A stretch of 64,000 bases of DNA. It comes from Hoeflea_A sp040932035 (lineage in GTDB: Bacteria > Pseudomonadota > Alphaproteobacteria > Rhizobiales > Rhizobiaceae). The translations under genes and the position numbers were made by a program. This document shows, piece after piece, positions 43,808-52,656 of this stretch. Position 1 is the first letter of the stretch, and every line of letters begins with the position of its first letter. Under the pieces are notes generated by a model, which saw only the letters and a program-made list of their open reading frames with translations, was not told the DNA's origin and searched no databases. The DNA is taken from assembly GCF_040932035.1 (NCBI RefSeq), contig NZ_JBFRBB010000002.1, positions 62,001 through 126,000 on the forward strand, read 5' to 3'.

Positions 43808-44098
43808 ATGACCGGCACGACCCGTACAAGCGCAGAACTGGACCCCAGGCGCAGGCGTATTCTCTTTCGCGCCTGGCATCGCGGTATCAGGGAGATGGAC
43901 CTGATTCTCGGCCAGTTTGCGGACGAAAACATCGATCGTTTGAGCGATGCGCAACTGGACGTACTGGAAGCCCTGATGGCCGTCGACGACCGGGATCTCG
44001 TCCAATGGGTCACCAGCGAAATACCGGTGCCCCCGGAACACGACACGGAAATCTTCCAGCAGGTTTGCGCCTACAGACAAAGTGACCAGGAATGCTGA
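43808..44098 (+). CDS. sdhE: Succinate dehydrogenase assembly factor 2 (SdhE)
   Basis: A 96-residue protein promoting covalent FAD attachment to SdhA. The signature R-G-x-x-E-x-D is seen as WHRGIREMDLILG near residue 25, followed by the four-helix pattern RLSDAQLDVLEALMAVDDRD and QWVTSEIPVPPE. The ATG at 43808 is preceded by GAGGAAA; an in-frame ATG 72 bases upstream would add non-conserved residues. The stop overlaps the mfd start by 7 bases (ATGCTGA), indicating coupling. Confidence 0.94.
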   Translation: MTGTTRTSAELDPRRRRILFRAWHRGIREMDLILGQFADENIDRLSDAQLDVLEALMAVDDRDLVQWVTSEIPVPPEHDTEIFQQVCAYRQSDQEC

Positions 44099-47000
44099 CA
44101 AGTCTTGCTGCCGACCGCATATTCAATGCAAAAAACCCGACAACGCTTGCCAATGTCCCATCCGGCTCCGAGCCGCTCATTTTGGCCGAGGCGGCAAGAA
44201 AGGGGCAGGCGGTCGTCTACATTTTGTCAGACGGCCAGCGCATGGCCGATGTTGCGCAGAACCTCGAATTTGTTGCGCCGGATATTCCGGTGCTTTCCTT
44301 ACCCGGCTGGGATTGTCTGCCCTATGACCGCGTATCGCCCAGCGCCGATGCCGCCGCGCGGAGACTGTCATCACTTGGCGCCCTGATCGCGCATCGGGCA
44401 AATCCCCATGCTGCAATCGTGCTGATTTCGGTCAACGCGCTGATGCAGAAAATTCCACCGCGCAATGTCCTGGACGGTCTCGGGTTCCATGCGCGGCCAG
44501 GAAACCAGATCCGCATGGACGACCTTACCCGGAGGCTTTCGACGAATGGATTCGAAAGGGTGCCGACGGTCCGCGAAGTTGGCGAATATGCCATACGCGG
44601 GGGCATCCTCGATGCGTTCGTGCCGGGGTATGACGAGCCGCTGCGTCTCGATTTCTTCGGCGATACGCTGGAAAGCATTCGTTGTTTTGACGCCGCCACA
44701 CAGCGAACTACAAGCCAGGCGCAGGAACTGACACTCAATCCGATGAGTGAAGTCTCGCTGGATGCCGAAACCATCAGTCGCTTCCGGAAAAATTATCTGG
44801 CGTTGTTCGGTGCGGCGAAGCGCGAAGACGCACTTTACCAGGCAATCAGCGAAGGCAGGCGTTTCGCCGGTATGGAACACTGGCTCCCGCTCTTTTATGA
44901 GAAGCTGGAAACGACATTCGATTATCTCGAAGGATTTTCCTTCTACACAGACCGGCATGTCGTTGAGGCGGCAACTGAGCGTCATGCACAGATCATCGAC
45001 CACTTTGAAGCGCGCCAGAAAATAACCGAGGAGGCATCCTCCGCTCACGCCACGCCATATAATCCGGTGCCCGTCGACCAGCTTTATCTTCAACCGTCGG
45101 CAATTTCCGATTTTCTGGATACCGCAAATGCGGTCAGTCTTTCGCCCTTCATGGAGGAAGAGAGCAGCGCCAGGCGTGTCGTCAATCTGGACGCGCATGC
45201 CGGGCCGCGCTGGGCAAGCACTGTCGAAAAACAGGAAACCGGTGCCCAGAAGGTCAACGTGTTCGACCAGGTGGTCAGGCACATTGGCGAAAAACGGGCG
45301 GGTGGCACAAAGGTACTGATCACCGCCTGGACGGAAGGTTCACTGGACCGGTTGCTGCAGGTTTTGGGCGAGCACGGCCTGGAGCGCGTGCGTATTATCA
45401 GGTCGTTGTCCGAAACACTCGATCTCGGACAGGGCGAGGCCGCAGCCGCCATCCTCAATCTGGAAAGCGGGTATGAGATCGACGGCATTGCCGTGATCGG
45501 CGAACAGGACATACTCGGTGACCGACTGGTTCGACGCGGTCGGCGACGCAAAAAGGGCGCGGATTTCATATCCGAAGTCTCCGGTCTCGAAGAAGGCGAC
45601 ATCGTAGTTCACGCCGAACACGGAATCGGCAAGTTCATGGGGCTGAGGACCATAGAGGCGGCCGGCGCCCCGCATGCCTGTCTGGAATTGCGATATGCCG
45701 AACAGGCCAAGCTTTTTCTGCCGGTGGAAAATATCGAGCTTTTGTCCCGCTACGGTTCCGAAGCCACCGAGGCGGTTCTCGACAAACTCGGCGGGGTTGC
45801 CTGGCAGTCGCGCAAGGCAAAGCTGAAAAAGCGTCTCCTGGAAATGGCCGATGCGCTGATCCGCATCGCTGCGGAGCGACAGATGCGCCATGCCCCGCAA
45901 CTTAAAATTCCCGAAGGGCTCTATGACGAATTCGCGGCTCGCTTCCCCTATGATGAAACGGATGATCAGGCCAACACTATCGATTCCGTGCTCGATGATC
46001 TTCGGGGCGGGGTTCCGATGGATCGTCTCGTTTGCGGCGATGTCGGTTTCGGCAAGACGGAAGTGGCGCTGAGAGCAGCGTTCATTGCAGCAATGAATGG
46101 TGTGCAGGTTGCTGTTGTCGTGCCCACAACGCTGCTTGCCCGCCAGCATTACAAGACTTTCAGCGACCGGCTGCGCGGTTTTCCGGTCCGTGTCCAGCAG
46201 GCGTCGCGTCTGGTCGGCCAGAAGGAACTGAACCTTACGAAGAAAGAACTAGCGGAAGGCAAGAGCGATATCGTCATTGGCACCCATGCGCTGCTTGGTA
46301 AGTCGATCAATTTTGCAAATCTTGGCCTGCTTATCATCGACGAGGAGCAACATTTCGGTGTCAAACACAAGGAGCGGCTGAAGGAACTGAAATCTGACGT
46401 CCATGTTCTGACACTTTCGGCGACGCCAATTCCGCGGACCCTGCAACTTGCCATGACCGGCGTGCGGGAGCTTTCGCTGATCACCACGCCGCCGGTGGAC
46501 CGGATGGCCGTCCGCACATTTATCTCACCGTTCGATCCGCTGGTCATACGCGAAACACTGTTGCGCGAGCACTATCGCGGGGGGCAGAGTTTTTACGTCT
46601 GCCCGCGCGTGTCGGATCTGGAAGATGTACGCTCGTTCCTCGAGGCCGATGTGCCGGAGTTGAAGGTCGCAGTGGCACACGGGCAAATGCCGGCCGGTGA
46701 ACTCGACGACATCATGAATGCCTTTTATGACGGCCAATATGACGTGCTGCTTTCGACAACGATCGTCGAGTCCGGCCTCGATGTTCCGACCGCCAATACG
46801 CTCATTGTTCACCGTGCCGATATGTTTGGACTGGCTCAGCTTTACCAACTGCGCGGCCGGGTAGGGCGCTCCAAGGTTCGAGCTTTTTCCCTGTTCACGC
46901 TGCCGGTCAACAAGGTTCTGACAGCCACCGCGGACCGCAGGCTCAAGGTCCTCCAATCGCTGGATACGCTTGGTGCGGGTTTCCAGCTGGCAAGCCATGA

Positions 47001-47595
47001 CCTCGATATCCGCGGTGCGGGCAATCTCCTCGGTGAGGAACAGTCCGGCCACATCAAGGAAGTCGGATTCGAGCTCTACCAGCATATGCTCGAGGAAGCG
47101 GTCGCCGAACTGAAAGGAGAGGAAGACCTCGTCGATACCGGCTGGTCTCCGCAGATAACCGTCGGAACGTCAGTGATGATCCCGGACGAATATGTGCCTG
47201 ACCTGCATTTGCGGTTAGGTCTTTATCGTCGGCTTGGCGACCTGACCACACCGACCGAGATCGATGCATTTGGCGCTGAACTCATAGACCGTTTCGGACC
47301 GTTGCCGGAAGAGGTTCAGCACCTTCTGAAAATAGTGTTCATGAAATCGCTTTGCCGCACGGCCAATGTCGAAAAACTGGATGCGGGTCCGAAGGGAATT
47401 GTCGTGCAATTCCGCAATGCCGAATTCCCCAATCCAACCGGTCTGGTCGAGCATCTCGGCAAACAGGGTTTGCTGGCAAAGATCCGGCCGGATCAAAGCA
47501 TACTTTTTGTCCGTGATCTTCCGAGCGCACAAAAACGGCTGAGCGGCGCTGCGGTAATCATGAGCCAGCTGGCGGAAATTGCGGAAGCCGGTTAA
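44092..47595 (+). CDS. mfd: Transcription-repair coupling factor Mfd
   Basis: A 1167-residue ATP-dependent translocase that displaces stalled RNA polymerase and recruits UvrA. Domains in order are the N-terminal UvrB-like module (VLSLPGWDCLPYDRVSPS; GEYAIRGGILDAFVPG), the RNA polymerase-interacting CarD-like domain (GDIVVHAEHGIGKFMGL, about residue 500), the RecG-like helicase core with Walker A CGDVGFGKTEVALRAAF and DEEQ in IIDEEQHFGVKHKERLK, STTIVESGLDVPTANT and QLRGRVGRSK, and the TRCF C-terminal domain. Full length for the family. Its stop shares TTAA with the convergent DsbA gene. Confidence 0.98.
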   Translation: MLTSLAADRIFNAKNPTTLANVPSGSEPLILAEAARKGQAVVYILSDGQRMADVAQNLEFVAPDIPVLSLPGWDCLPYDRVSPSADAAARRLSSLGALIAHRANPHAAIVLISVNALMQKIPPRNVLDGLGFHARPGNQIRMDDLTRRLSTNGFERVPTVREVGEYAIRGGILDAFVPGYDEPLRLDFFGDTLESIRCFDAATQRTTSQAQELTLNPMSEVSLDAETISRFRKNYLALFGAAKREDALYQAISEGRRFAGMEHWLPLFYEKLETTFDYLEGFSFYTDRHVVEAATERHAQIIDHFEARQKITEEASSAHATPYNPVPVDQLYLQPSAISDFLDTANAVSLSPFMEEESSARRVVNLDAHAGPRWASTVEKQETGAQKVNVFDQVVRHIGEKRAGGTKVLITAWTEGSLDRLLQVLGEHGLERVRIIRSLSETLDLGQGEAAAAILNLESGYEIDGIAVIGEQDILGDRLVRRGRRRKKGADFISEVSGLEEGDIVVHAEHGIGKFMGLRTIEAAGAPHACLELRYAEQAKLFLPVENIELLSRYGSEATEAVLDKLGGVAWQSRKAKLKKRLLEMADALIRIAAERQMRHAPQLKIPEGLYDEFAARFPYDETDDQANTIDSVLDDLRGGVPMDRLVCGDVGFGKTEVALRAAFIAAMNGVQVAVVVPTTLLARQHYKTFSDRLRGFPVRVQQASRLVGQKELNLTKKELAEGKSDIVIGTHALLGKSINFANLGLLIIDEEQHFGVKHKERLKELKSDVHVLTLSATPIPRTLQLAMTGVRELSLITTPPVDRMAVRTFISPFDPLVIRETLLREHYRGGQSFYVCPRVSDLEDVRSFLEADVPELKVAVAHGQMPAGELDDIMNAFYDGQYDVLLSTTIVESGLDVPTANTLIVHRADMFGLAQLYQLRGRVGRSKVRAFSLFTLPVNKVLTATADRRLKVLQSLDTLGAGFQLASHDLDIRGAGNLLGEEQSGHIKEVGFELYQHMLEEAVAELKGEEDLVDTGWSPQITVGTSVMIPDEYVPDLHLRLGLYRRLGDLTTPTEIDAFGAELIDRFGPLPEEVQHLLKIVFMKSLCRTANVEKLDAGPKGIVVQFRNAEFPNPTGLVEHLGKQGLLAKIRPDQSILFVRDLPSAQKRLSGAAVIMSQLAEIAEAG

Positions 47596-48269
47596 GTCGC
47601 CGGCTGTGTATCGGGCGCCGCTTCTTTCTCCTTGGCGACATCACGGATCGCACTGGCAAGAACATCGGCTGACTGCGCGCCCATGACAGCGTATTTGTTT
47701 TCAAGAATGAAACAGGGAACACCTGTCACGCCCATCTTTCTGGCGACATCGATTTCCTGTTCAACCTCCAGGCAATCGGCCGTCCCGACGAGAAGGCTTT
47801 CCGTGATGGACCGGTCCATGCCGGCCTGCTCCGCTGCATCGAGCAGAACAGCGTTGTCTCCAATATTTTTGCCTTCAATGAAATAGGCCTTGAACAGAAG
47901 ATCCACCAGCCGGTCCTGCACGCCGGGTGCTTCCGACGCCGACCAACGGATGAGCCTGTGTGCGTCCAGCGTATTGGGCGAGACCTCTATACCGCTGAAA
48001 TTGAATGGAATATCTTCCTCGCGTCCGGCATCGACAATGGTTGAGTAGATCTGTTTCGCGCGCTCGGAACCACCGAACTTTTCTTCCAGATACTGCTTTC
48101 GGTCCTTGCCTTCTTTGGGCAGTGTTGGATCGAGTTGATAGGGCCGCCAGCGAACGTCAACCTCAAGATCTTCCGGCAGGTCCTTCAAAGCCTCTTCAAG
48201 CCTTTTCTTGCCGATATAGCACCAGGGGCACATTACATCCGACACGATATCGATATTGACCGCTGTCAT
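47592..48269 (-). CDS. DsbA family oxidoreductase, FrnE-like
   Basis: A 225-residue cytoplasmic thioredoxin-fold protein with no signal peptide. The active site is C-P-W-C at residues 14-17 (VMCPWCYIGKKRL), followed by a long helical insertion and the cis-proline loop VTGVPCFILENKYAV. This FrnE/2-hydroxychromene-2-carboxylate isomerase-like form differs from periplasmic DsbA and is linked in the literature to polyketide processing and oxidative stress, so the role is open. GGAGA precedes the ATG. Confidence 0.92.
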   Translation of the reverse strand: MTAVNIDIVSDVMCPWCYIGKKRLEEALKDLPEDLEVDVRWRPYQLDPTLPKEGKDRKQYLEEKFGGSERAKQIYSTIVDAGREEDIPFNFSGIEVSPNTLDAHRLIRWSASEAPGVQDRLVDLLFKAYFIEGKNIGDNAVLLDAAEQAGMDRSITESLLVGTADCLEVEQEIDVARKMGVTGVPCFILENKYAVMGAQSADVLASAIRDVAKEKEAAPDTQPAT

Positions 48270-48299
48270 CCGGATTCTCCATTCAAGCCGACTGCCGCA

Positions 48300-50123
48300 C
48301 TATTGCGCCGCCCTTTTGTCCCACCAGGCCGGCAGCACATAGCCGTAAATGGGCGTAAAGGCGGGATGTTCAAGGTTTGACCGGTACGCAACCCGTTGCC
48401 CTGGCAGGTAATAGAGCGGAACAACATAGTGCCCGGAAATCAAAACGCGATCAAACGCCCGAACGGCAGCGGTAAAATCCTCCTGGGATCGCGCTTCCAG
48501 CATCGCCTCGATCATCGCATCGATGGCGGGGTCAGCCGTACCTGCGTAGTTGAATGTACCCGGAACATCGCGAGAGCGGCTGTCCCAGCGCCAGATCTGC
48601 TCCGTGCCGGGAGATAGTGACGCCGAGTAGCTCTTCATGATCATGTCGTAATCATAGTTCTGGCTTCGGCGTTGATACTGCGCATCGTCAACAGTGTGAA
48701 TGCGGAGCTCAATACCGAGTGCGGCAAGATTGCGCTGGTAGGCGAGGGCGATTTTCTCCTGACCTTCATTTTGGGTCATGACTTCGAAGGCAAGCTGCTC
48801 GCCGGCCTCGTTGAGCAGCTTGCCTCCGCTGATCCTGTACCCCGCTTCGTTCAGCAGCTCCAGCGCCGCCCTTTGGACCTTTCGGTCACGGCCACTGCCA
48901 TTGGTTCTTGTCGCGTGATAGTTGCCGACCAGCACCGCTTCATCGACGGCATCCGGGAAGGGCTCGAGCAGTTTTCTTTCGATGTCGCTGGCGGGTATAC
49001 CTATGGATGAAAGAAAGGAATGCTGGAAATAGCTTTCGGTGCGCTTGTAGGCGTCATCGAAAAGGGTCCTGTTGACCCATTCAAAATCAAACAGCATCGC
49101 CAGTGCGCGTCTCAGCCTGACGTCCTGGAATTTTTCCCGGCGGGTGTTGAAGACAAACCCGTACATGCCTGCCGGCGTTTTTCTTTCGAAAACGGTCTTT
49201 TCGACATCGCCGTTTTCGACAGCCGAGAAATTATAGGCGCGCTTCCAGCTTATGGGGCTTCCCTCGGCGTGAAAATCGAATATGCCCTTTTTGAAGGCTT
49301 CGAACTGGGCGCTGTCCGAAAGGAAATATTCGATCGATATTTCGTCGTAATTATCGATGCCACGCTTGATCGGCAGGTCATTGGCCCAATAGTCCGGTCT
49401 CCGCTCGAACGTGATTTTTTGCCCCGGCTTCACCTCGCTAATGCGATACGGACCCGAGGTGACCGGTGGATCAAATGTGGTTTTGTCAAATGTTTCAACA
49501 TCGGTTGCGTGCTCTGGCAGGACCGGGTTGAGACCGAGGATCAGCGGAAATTCATTGCCGGCATCTTCCTTCAGTGTAAAGCGGACGCTGAGCGGTCCGG
49601 TCTTTTCCATGTTTTTGACCTTGTCGAGGCGGGAGGAGTAGGGCGGGCGACCCTTTTCCTCAAGCAGATTGAACGTGAAAATCACGTCATCCGCGGTAAC
49701 ATCTTTGCCGTCAGACCAGCGTGCAAGTGGGTTGATGTTGAACTGTATGTAGGTGCGTTCATCATCGAATTCGACGGATTCTGCCAGCAGGCCATAAAGC
49801 GTAAAGGGCTCATCGCGCGAGCGCTGCATCAGGCTTTCATGGGTCAGATTGCCGAATTGTGGATCCCACATGCCGCGCGCGGTTGTGCGCATGCTTTTGA
49901 GGATAAAAGGATTCAGATTGTCGAATGTACCGACCACACCGTAGGAAACGCGTCCTCCCTTCGGGGCATCCGGGTTTGCATAGGGAAAATGCTTGAAATC
50001 CGGTGCCAGTGCCGGCTCGCCATGGGATGCGATTGCGTGTTGCGGCTGTGCAGCCAAAGCGGGAACGAAACTGGCTGTCACCAGCAGCAATGCTGCAGAT
50101 ATCGGTCGGAGGAAGTAACGCAT
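48300..50123 (-). CDS. Orphan YejA-like family-5 substrate-binding protein
   Basis: A 607-residue periplasmic binding protein. The signal peptide is MRYFLRPISAALLLVTASFV with cleavage near ALAA. GEPALAPDFKHFPYANPDAP and GTFDNLNPFI are very typical of YejA, the peptide/microcin C receptor of the YejABEF importer; LARWSDGKDVTADDVIFTFN and RRALAMLFDFEWVN mark the family-5 fold. The ATG at 50123 has AAAGGG upstream; longer frames upstream are non-coding. No permease or ATPase gene is adjacent in the window, so it may use a transporter encoded elsewhere. Confidence 0.93.
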   Translation of the reverse strand: MRYFLRPISAALLLVTASFVPALAAQPQHAIASHGEPALAPDFKHFPYANPDAPKGGRVSYGVVGTFDNLNPFILKSMRTTARGMWDPQFGNLTHESLMQRSRDEPFTLYGLLAESVEFDDERTYIQFNINPLARWSDGKDVTADDVIFTFNLLEEKGRPPYSSRLDKVKNMEKTGPLSVRFTLKEDAGNEFPLILGLNPVLPEHATDVETFDKTTFDPPVTSGPYRISEVKPGQKITFERRPDYWANDLPIKRGIDNYDEISIEYFLSDSAQFEAFKKGIFDFHAEGSPISWKRAYNFSAVENGDVEKTVFERKTPAGMYGFVFNTRREKFQDVRLRRALAMLFDFEWVNRTLFDDAYKRTESYFQHSFLSSIGIPASDIERKLLEPFPDAVDEAVLVGNYHATRTNGSGRDRKVQRAALELLNEAGYRISGGKLLNEAGEQLAFEVMTQNEGQEKIALAYQRNLAALGIELRIHTVDDAQYQRRSQNYDYDMIMKSYSASLSPGTEQIWRWDSRSRDVPGTFNYAGTADPAIDAMIEAMLEARSQEDFTAAVRAFDRVLISGHYVVPLYYLPGQRVAYRSNLEHPAFTPIYGYVLPAWWDKRAAQ

Positions 50124-50472
50124 CGCGAGCCCTTTGCTGATTCTTCGCAAACCGTAGCATGAACATATTTGAATCCAACACGCACGGATCGGGCGTGAAT
50201 TCACGGATTTTGCAGGAAATTTCGACCAATTGAAGATCGCAGTCATCAAACAGGGTGACAGGAAGAAGGTTTGCGCTTAGACAACACTTGAAAGTGCTAT
50301 GGGCCTTGCAATGGCCTTATTTGCCGCACAGGGAGTACGCAATTGGAGACGCGGATTGGGAACCAGGCACAAACCGCGGATCGTTTGCTGCAGATGGGCC
50401 GCTTTCCATATAGGATGCGCGCAGCACTGCTGGTAATAATGAAGTATTGAAAGCCCAGGAGAAATTAGACGA
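50124..50472. other. 349-base divergent intergenic region (YejA-like / IalB)
   Basis: No coding frame is convincing. It must contain both outward promoters. A short palindrome GGCC-7-GGCC lies near 50302. The ribosome binding site of the IalB gene (AGGAGA) is at the right edge. Nothing else recognisable was seen. Confidence 0.5.
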
Positions 50473-51093
50473 ATGACCTTCAGGACCTCAAACGTCACAA
50501 GGACTGCGTTGGCGACAGCATTTGCGGGCGCCGTATCTGTTGCGCTGTCGAGCATGTCCTATGCACAGGCACCGACACAGCGTTGGTACAAGGTTTGCAC
50601 AAAGCAGGAAGACAATGATGTTTGCGTTGTGCAGAACATCACCACCGCATCCACCGGACAACTGCTAACGGCTGTCGGGCTGATCACTGTTGAAGGAAAA
50701 GTCAACAACAAGATGCTCCAGGTTTCTGTGCCGTCAGCACGCACAATTCCGCCCGGCGTCGGTATGCAGATCGACGGCGGCAAGTCTCAGCTTATTCCTT
50801 ATTCGGTTTGCATGCCTGACAAGTGCGTCGCCCAGGTTCCGCTGACCGATGCGATCATCGATTCATTCAAGCGCGGCGGTGAAGTCGTGTTTACGTCGGT
50901 AAACTTCCAGCGCGCGCCCAATCCGATAAAGATCTCTTTGAAAGGATTTACGGACGCATTCGATGGCGAGCCGGTCGCACAGTCCGAGCTCCAGGAACGT
51001 CAGCGCCTGCTGCAGGAAGAAATGCAGCGTAAAGCGCAGGCGGCCCGAGAAAAGCTCGAGGCAGCCCAGAAAAAGGCGAAAGAAGAGAACTAG
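50473..51093 (+). CDS. Invasion-associated locus B (IalB) family protein
   Basis: A 206-residue periplasmic protein with a signal peptide ending near SYAQA. The mature IalB domain shows WYKVCTKQEDNDVCVVQNIT, LQVSVPSARTIPPGVGMQID, a CMPDKC pair and the late LKGFTDAFDG. The C-terminal 35 residues are a Gln/Lys/Glu-rich amphipathic helix (QRLLQEEMQRKAQAAREKLE), likely a coiled coil. IalB proteins are widespread in Rhizobiales and were named from Bartonella invasion; in free-living relatives the function is unknown. AGGAGA lies upstream and a terminator directly follows. Confidence 0.93.
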   Translation: MTFRTSNVTRTALATAFAGAVSVALSSMSYAQAPTQRWYKVCTKQEDNDVCVVQNITTASTGQLLTAVGLITVEGKVNNKMLQVSVPSARTIPPGVGMQIDGGKSQLIPYSVCMPDKCVAQVPLTDAIIDSFKRGGEVVFTSVNFQRAPNPIKISLKGFTDAFDGEPVAQSELQERQRLLQEEMQRKAQAAREKLEAAQKKAKEEN

Positions 51094-51103
51094 GAAACAA
51101 AAG

Positions 51104-51134
51104 AAGGCGCGGATCAAACCGCGCCTTTTCTTTT
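51104..51134 (+). terminator. Rho-independent terminator after the IalB gene
   Basis: A 9-base stem (AAGGCGCGG, 51104-51112; complement 51119-51127) with a 6-base loop is followed by TTCTTTT. It starts 11 bases after the IalB stop and could also end the convergent HspQ transcript. Confidence 0.85.
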
Positions 51135-51163
51135 AACGACCAACTTCGAATGATCTGACGCAG

Positions 51164-51496
51164 TTAGTGGCCAACCGGTCCGCGAAGCTTGTACATTCCA
51201 TCATCCGGCCCTTCGAATATCTCAGCGATCTGAGGGTGTTGTACCGGCTGCCCGCTGTCGTCGGGAACAAGGTTCTGTTCCGACACATAGGCGATATAGT
51301 CCGTGTCCTCGTTCTCCGCGAACAAATGATAGAACGGCTGCTCCTTATGCGGCCGCACATCCTCGGGGATGGATTGATACCATTCCTCAGTATTGTCGAA
51401 CACCGGATCCACGTCGAATATAACGCCGCGAAACGGGTAAACGCGGTGCTTTACCATTTGTCCGATCTGAAATTTTGCCGTGCGCGGTTTAAGCAT
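51164..51496 (-). CDS. hspQ: Heat shock protein HspQ
   Basis: A 110-residue protein of the HspQ/YccV family (hemimethylated DNA-binding-like fold). The order KFQIGQMVKHRVYPFRGVIFDVDPVF, with FDVDPVF, then WYQSIPEDVRPHKEQPFYHL and AYVSEQNLVPD is canonical. HspQ affects stability of denatured DnaA and specificity of Lon protease. The ATG follows AGGAGAC. It faces the IalB gene with a shared terminator region between. Confidence 0.93.
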   Translation of the reverse strand: MLKPRTAKFQIGQMVKHRVYPFRGVIFDVDPVFDNTEEWYQSIPEDVRPHKEQPFYHLFAENEDTDYIAYVSEQNLVPDDSGQPVQHPQIAEIFEGPDDGMYKLRGPVGH

Positions 51497-51687
51497 AACT
51501 GGATGTCTCCTATAGACACTAATAGAGGGAATGCGCCCGCAATATCAATGACTTTCGGCATTAAACGGTAACAAATGCGGGAGTGCCGGTGCCGTTTGAT
51601 GTCGTGGATTCGACATAGGCGGGCCTTAGCCGCTTGATTATCAAGGCTTTTTGAATACAAGCTGTATCGCCATGACAAGATTCGCCG

Positions 51688-52656
51688 ATGTCTGAGATCG
51701 CAGCGCTTATCCTGCCGCTGTTTGGGCTCATATTCCTGGGGTATCTGACCGCCCGGCTGATTCACCAGCCGGCGGATGCGCTTGGCTGGCTCAATATATT
51801 TGTCATTTATCTGGCTCTTCCGGCTTTGTTTTTCAAACTGCTGGCGCGTACGCCGATCGAGGAACTTGCCCGGATGGATTTCATTCTTGCAAGCCTTTTG
51901 TCGACCTATTCCATATTCGCACTGATCTTCGCCATTGCCGTCGCACTCGGCAGAAAAACAATAGCAACAGGAACCATCCAGGGCCTGGCTGCCGCCTACG
52001 GCAATATCGGCTATATGGGCCCCAGCATCGCTATTTTGGCATTTGGCGAAAGGGCGGCAATACCCGTCGCGCTCATCTTCTGTTTCGAGAACATCATGCA
52101 CTTTGCCATTGCCCCCTGCATGATGGCGATATCAGGCAGTGAGAAACGCTCTTTACCGTCGCTCGCGGCTCTGATCGCACGCCGCATTTTCTTGCACCCG
52201 TTTATTCTGGCGACCATGGCCGGGATATTTGTTGCATGGATAAACGTGCCAATACCTGCAGCGCCCGAACGTCTCATCGAATACCTGTCACAGGCAGCAG
52301 CACCATGCGCGTTGTTTGCGATGGGTGTGACACTGGCCCTGCGGCCATTGAAACGCGTGCCGCTCGAACTGACGTACATCGTGCCCACCAAACTGATCCT
52401 CCACCCTGTGATTGTGTATTTCGCCATGGGCCTTGTCGGTGACTTTGATACGGTATGGATCTTTACCGCGGTGCTGTTGGCCTCATTGCCAACTGCCACA
52501 AACGTGTTCGTCCTTGCGCATCAGTACGGCGTCTGGGTGGAGCGCGCATCCGCAACCATACTTGTGACCACCGCAATTTCCGTTCTGACGGTCACAGCGT
52601 TGCTCTATGCGATCAAATCAGGAATTTTACCTGCGGATATCTTTCCCGGCAGCTAA
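51688..52656 (+). CDS. AEC family transporter (auxin efflux carrier-like)
   Basis: A 322-residue inner-membrane protein with about ten hydrophobic helices. The first segment LILPLFGLIFLGYLTARLIH, the FVIYLALPALFFKLL region, and the fourth-helix YGNIGYMGPSIAILAFGE are typical of AEC carriers, which transport malonate, malate or other organic acids in bacteria. No clear ribosome binding site. Its stop overlaps that of the convergent UbiH gene by CTAA. The substrate is unknown. Confidence 0.92.
   Translation: MSEIAALILPLFGLIFLGYLTARLIHQPADALGWLNIFVIYLALPALFFKLLARTPIEELARMDFILASLLSTYSIFALIFAIAVALGRKTIATGTIQGLAAAYGNIGYMGPSIAILAFGERAAIPVALIFCFENIMHFAIAPCMMAISGSEKRSLPSLAALIARRIFLHPFILATMAGIFVAWINVPIPAAPERLIEYLSQAAAPCALFAMGVTLALRPLKRVPLELTYIVPTKLILHPVIVYFAMGLVGDFDTVWIFTAVLLASLPTATNVFVLAHQYGVWVERASATILVTTAISVLTVTALLYAIKSGILPADIFPGS

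Noticed and set aside
49020..50162. 380-codon open frame on the plus strand
   Set aside because: Antisense to the YejA-like gene with unlikely residue composition and no recognisable domain.
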